Below the pieces are notes generated by a model, which was given only the letters and a program-made list of their open reading frames with translations, was not told the origin of the DNA and did not search any database. A stretch of 64,000 nt of DNA from an uncultured Candidatus Melainabacteria bacterium (GTDB lineage: Bacteria > Cyanobacteriota > Vampirovibrionia > Gastranaerophilales > Gastranaerophilaceae). Position numbers and translations under genes: made by a program. Positions 61,101 to 64,000 of this stretch are shown in pieces. The stretch is taken from positions 17,079-81,078 of the forward strand of contig CAKUZI010000009.1 in NCBI GenBank assembly GCA_934717855.1, read 5' to 3'. Numbering within the stretch: the first letter of the stretch is position 1; each line of letters opens with the position of its first letter.

Positions 61101-63432
61101 TCTTAATATAAAAGTTACTAAAATTGATACTAATACCGTTTCAACAATGTCGGATGCCTTAATTGCATTGACTAATACAGAGCTAAAAGATGCAGATGGC
61201 AATATTTTGGATAAAACATTTAATCTTTTTGACGAGGATTTACAAGGAAATAAAACGCCCGCGAATTATAAATTATCAGACAATCTTGGTTCAACGTACA
61301 AAAACTTAAATATTGTCGGAGCAACAAAAACAGATACACTTGGCGAACTTACTTTGTCAGAATTAGACTTGAACGGAAAAAGTTCTTTTGTTGTGAATTC
61401 AGGTTCGACCCTAAATTTTTCTGATATAAAACTCAAAGGAAATGAAACAGTTATTACAAACAATAACGGCAATTTAATTTTTACAAATAACAATATTATT
61501 GATGGCAAAATTACCGGAACAACTGCAACAAATACTGGCGTTTTGGAGATTAATGCAAAAAATTTAGATATTAATTTAATTAATTCAGGAACATTAAAAT
61601 TATCAGGAATATTAAATAGAGAAATTTCAGGGCTTGGGACAACAAAAATTGTCGGCGATAGCCTAACATTACTTGATGGAGCAAGTGTTAAGGGCGTTTT
61701 AGATATAAATAATAATCAAACATTAAACGTATTAGCGACAAATACAACAAATATGTTTAATGATGTGAATGTGAATTCTGGAACGTTAAACTTAATCAAT
61801 AACGGGATTAATAATTTGTCAGCAAATTCATTTAATATGAATGGAAACGTTAATCTTTTGTTAGATGCGGATTTAAAGAATTCTATAATGGACAGACTTC
61901 CGTCAACAACTGTTGCAAACGGGCTTATTACAGTTAATGGAATAAATTTGTTATCTGATTCTGTAAGTGAAAAAACATATATTCCATTTGCCTATGATAG
62001 TTTTAAAAATAAAGTTCAAACTAATGTAACAACAGTCGGAAAAGATGTTGCAAACAGCTATCAAACAACTTCAACTTCTTTTGCTCCAATATATAAATAT
62101 GATGTGAGTTATAACCCAAGCAACGGATATTTCTTGTTTTCTCGTGGTGGCGGAAAAAGTTCCGCTGATTTCAACCCTGCAGTATTATCAGGAGCAGTAA
62201 ATTCACAAGTTGGAGCGTATTCTGCTATAAATGAAACATTTAGCTATGCATTCAGACATGCCGATTATTCATTTATGCCATTGCCAAAGAAAATAAGAAC
62301 ATTAGCGAACCAATACGCAATCACAGAACCAAGATCAATTCGATACGAAAATGATTACTCTAAAACTGGTGGTATTTGGTATCAACCATACGCAAATTTC
62401 GAAAATGTCGGTTTGTCAAACGGTCCGAGAGTCGATATTCAATCATACGGGTCATTGATAGGTGGAGACAGTAGTTATAAACAGCTTAAACGGGGTTGGG
62501 GAACGGTAACTACTCCATATATCGGTTATAACGGAACTTCTCAAAGCTATTCCGGTGTTTCAACAACTACAAACGGCGGAATATTAGGTTTAACTCAAAC
62601 TTTTTACCACGGAGATTTCTTTACGGCATTAACCATAAATGCAGGAGCTAGCAACGGTGAATCCAACACAATGTATGGCAAAGAAAATTATACTGCATTA
62701 ATGGCTGGTATTGGAAGTAAAACAGGTTACAATTTCGAGTTTAACAACGGCAAATTTATTATTCAACCGTCTATGTTGATGGCATATACTTACGTAAATA
62801 CTTTTGACTATACAAACGCTGCCGGTGTAAAAATATCTTCTGACCCATTGCATTCTATACAATTACATCCGAGCATCAAATTTATGGGTAATGTTGGCAA
62901 AGGCTGGCAACCTTACGCAAGTGTCGGTATGGTGTGGAATATCTTAAACGAAACAAAATTTACTGCAAATAATGTTAGATTGCCGGAAATGAGTATTAGA
63001 CCTTATGTTGAATATGGTGTAGGTTTACAAAAAATTTGGCACGATAAATGTACTGGGTTTGTACAAGCTATGTTGAGAAACGGTGGAAGAAACGGTATTG
63101 CGCTAACTTTCGGTTTTAAATGGGCTGTAGGCAATGAAAATAAACCTATTGAAAAAGTTCAAAACGATGATACTAAACATGTTTTAAAATCTTCCGCATT
63201 GCCAACACAAAAGCTTGAAAGAACTCCGCAAAGTATAGCAGTACAATCTCCAATAATTCCAATTCAAAAAGTTAATAATTTACCTAAAAATGTAATTCAA
63301 ACATCCAATAATACAGTTTCTTTAAACAGCAGATTAAATATTTTAACCCCACAACAATTGGCGCAACGAGCAAATTTTAGTATAACAACATCAACTCCAA
63401 AAACGATAAAAACATCCCAATTGTTAAAATAA
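58117..63432 (+). CDS. Autotransporter adhesin-like protein with C-terminal tail
   Basis: A 1771-residue surface protein. An extended signal peptide with KKKK start ends at GNNIAMA (about residue 32). The passenger (about 35-1340) is a Gly/Asn-rich beta-helix with many 'GG-x-I-x-N' turns, pectate-lyase-like near the N-terminus. The C-terminal autotransporter barrel spans about 1415-1668 (GIWYQPYANFENVG, GWQPYASVGMVWNIL, ending LTFGFKW). Unusually, about 100 Pro/Gln/Thr-rich residues follow the last barrel strand. It shows the cell has an outer membrane. Confidence 0.87.
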   Translation: MSKLGSKLKKKKVLLYSAILSLMLSGNNIAMAEDLPISVSTGSELKSAIEKASNNAKIKFEKDVDISSLNTIQIGAKTIEIDGDGKSLINEKDSRFVFSNNSNLTLKNMKYTGKNSSINVDNANTTISLENVDISGRTTSAVPNGPVLFLKDCDVTLNNVSVSSSRVNIQNNSINGGAINIQTAKSKGTIKNLIDNQITSAGNVSGGVIYNRRTLNPVGELNLDGNVNKNQITANVNVFGGILNNENSSIQSINWNDVKGNNITATNNSVTGGFIQNKLGTIDKLHINSFSGNTINSNLKIDGGLIYNEGGTINGKLEIGQIIGNTINAKTDYNGLITNISGNINSISIDSVSDNNISMNFMRGGVINLQGANVNDITIGKVNNNTIIGGENSTSTGFVLYLRESPKDSTIASNIGNLTVGQIHGNTITATNITSLLLRSALVPVENATVISKNGDVTVKEISNNTLTAVDCNDNARGGIIYNFLHGGIKTTNTTVSLGDINLEQVYNNRLESTISTSTSGETKALGGRHASGAIIANSIQSCQGNAIIKSINGEYVGNSLVSDSKIMDASGGVISNSVNGQGNAFVGIGYTLDENNKIVSVKDAILGTYKNNYVQSTELSANGGVIANYVESSRDNDIAQIGNIKADFSGNYVVSNKNNAYGGAISNFYVKSQNDYKNAIIDSINGTFENNYAKTESTDSSNGAYGGAISNTATIKAINNSTFKNNYAISNNGSNALGGAIYTTQDLVINANDNKLTEFTGNYVSTDGGVTKNYEAINVGASGKTLTLNATTGGTILLNDYINGVSGYNVLLTGDSGTIKLYNKADIKGGANVTVRGNVVIDTADGKIQNFSEFNSLNSSASAKYNIDIDLSKANSGSDYTIGDNIADGFTTQTASSGTITLDSLNFINNSFDEFLDKNLKIQIIQNNDKTDSLQLALNDKLTSTAVKIKQVTTTKTNSLVPTVNYKDLFGGTTTIKDIYGILGLGKTNTTNDSLNIKVTKIDTNTVSTMSDALIALTNTELKDADGNILDKTFNLFDEDLQGNKTPANYKLSDNLGSTYKNLNIVGATKTDTLGELTLSELDLNGKSSFVVNSGSTLNFSDIKLKGNETVITNNNGNLIFTNNNIIDGKITGTTATNTGVLEINAKNLDINLINSGTLKLSGILNREISGLGTTKIVGDSLTLLDGASVKGVLDINNNQTLNVLATNTTNMFNDVNVNSGTLNLINNGINNLSANSFNMNGNVNLLLDADLKNSIMDRLPSTTVANGLITVNGINLLSDSVSEKTYIPFAYDSFKNKVQTNVTTVGKDVANSYQTTSTSFAPIYKYDVSYNPSNGYFLFSRGGGKSSADFNPAVLSGAVNSQVGAYSAINETFSYAFRHADYSFMPLPKKIRTLANQYAITEPRSIRYENDYSKTGGIWYQPYANFENVGLSNGPRVDIQSYGSLIGGDSSYKQLKRGWGTVTTPYIGYNGTSQSYSGVSTTTNGGILGLTQTFYHGDFFTALTINAGASNGESNTMYGKENYTALMAGIGSKTGYNFEFNNGKFIIQPSMLMAYTYVNTFDYTNAAGVKISSDPLHSIQLHPSIKFMGNVGKGWQPYASVGMVWNILNETKFTANNVRLPEMSIRPYVEYGVGLQKIWHDKCTGFVQAMLRNGGRNGIALTFGFKWAVGNENKPIEKVQNDDTKHVLKSSALPTQKLERTPQSIAVQSPIIPIQKVNNLPKNVIQTSNNTVSLNSRLNILTPQQLAQRANFSITTSTPKTIKTSQLLK

Positions 63433-63493
63433 CTAATATTTTCTAATGTTATCTTATTCTATGAAGATGTTTTAAATCCAAACTAATTATTGC

Positions 63494-64000
63494 CTATGCA
63501 ATATGAGCCACCTTATTGCTTGTATTCATAAAATCAGGAATATTCAATTTTTTACTTATAGAACCAATATCATAAAGTTGTTTGCTTGCAATCTTTTCTA
63601 AAACTTGTGGCTCTGTATGTATTGTTGCTTTTTCAATTTGGGCTATTGTTTTAGGAAAATATCTTTCTAGATATTCTGATCTAATTGAAAATAAAGGAAT
63701 GTTGTTATATGTATTTAATATGGCTCCACCCTCTGCGATAGTTTCTTCTACTGAAGAAATCGGTTTTAACTGATTTGTAAAATATTTAATATGGTTTCGT
63801 TGAGCTTCAGGGAATTGTTCTAAAAATAAATCTAGTTCTTTTTGATAAGTTGTACATATTTTGTTTCTAACATTTTTGGGAAGATTGATAGTTTTTTCAG
63901 CATTTCTAACATTTGAAGCTTGGCTGATTAGATGATATAATTCGTGGGTTGATACAAATTCATTTCCCCCAGTTGCAATTATTCCCATATCTTTTCCAGC
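63494..64000 (-). CDS. Zincin-like metalloprotease-type protein (partial)
   Basis: The frame runs to the right edge of the window, so the N-terminus is missing; an internal ATG at 63988 is not necessarily the start. It has an HELYH motif (STHELYHLIS) of HExxH zinc proteases, and a downstream EETIAEGGA that could supply a third ligand. The C-terminus ends KVAHIA. No family assigned. Function unknown. Confidence 0.55.
   Translation of the reverse strand, partial: AGKDMGIIATGGNEFVSTHELYHLISQASNVRNAEKTINLPKNVRNKICTTYQKELDLFLEQFPEAQRNHIKYFTNQLKPISSVEETIAEGGAILNTYNNIPLFSIRSEYLERYFPKTIAQIEKATIHTEPQVLEKIASKQLYDIGSISKKLNIPDFMNTSNKVAHIA

Overview
The window reads as a low-GC bacterial chromosome carrying one complete integrated prophage. 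The host is probably a gut member of the Vampirovibrionia/Melainabacteria (Gastranaerophilales type). This rests on inference: a cyanobacterial-style SigA next to dnaG, an outer-membrane autotransporter (so a diderm envelope), strong AT bias, and small proteins opening with an 'NSxTSFGM'-like N-terminus that I associate with that group. No 16S gene is present, so the placement is tentative.

Left host segment (1-11677): a partial small DNA-binding-type gene, rpoD and dnaG (overlapping, minus strand), a metallophosphoesterase, an orphan amino-acid-type solute-binding lipoprotein, prmC with an overlapping unknown gene, a BioD-like protein with a damaged P-loop, two small acidic paralogues behind a promoter followed at once by a terminator, a secreted Cys-containing protein, mini-RNase III (mrnC), a repetitive beta-strand protein, then tRNA-Ala(UGC).

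Prophage (11733-54345, about 42.6 kb): it sits in the 3' end of tRNA-Ala and is bounded by a perfect 24-bp direct repeat. The leftward lysogeny operon holds the repressor, a secreted protein and a large serine recombinase. The rightward early operon holds a RecF-like ATPase, RecT, a RecE-like nuclease, a replication initiator with an apparent origin inside its gene, a DnaC-like loader, two DNA methyltransferases, a VRR-NUC nuclease and many small accessory genes. It ends with a LuxR-type HTH protein and a terminator. A lux-box-like 18-bp palindrome then precedes the late operon: terminase, portal, a Mu-F/zincin fusion, scaffold, capsid, connectors, tail tube, tail chaperones with a probable frameshift, tape measure, a gene-transfer-agent-like distal tail module, and a tail protein diversified by a diversity-generating retroelement (DGR). 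Lysis genes (TM protein and GH108 muramidase) close the phage.

The DGR is the strongest unusual system. The 3' end of the tail-protein gene (VR, 49395-49513) matches a template (TR, 49578-49696) at every position except 16, and all 16 are adenines in TR. A DGR-type reverse transcriptase follows. No Avd-type accessory gene is recognisable.

Right host segment (54346-64000): the displaced tRNA terminator, a small unknown gene, a dispersed 30-bp repeat, a possible ADP-ribosyltransferase, a HigB/HigA-type toxin-antitoxin pair with an apparently leaderless mRNA, a membrane protein, a 1771-residue autotransporter with an unusual C-terminal tail, and the 3' part of a zincin-like gene cut by the window edge.
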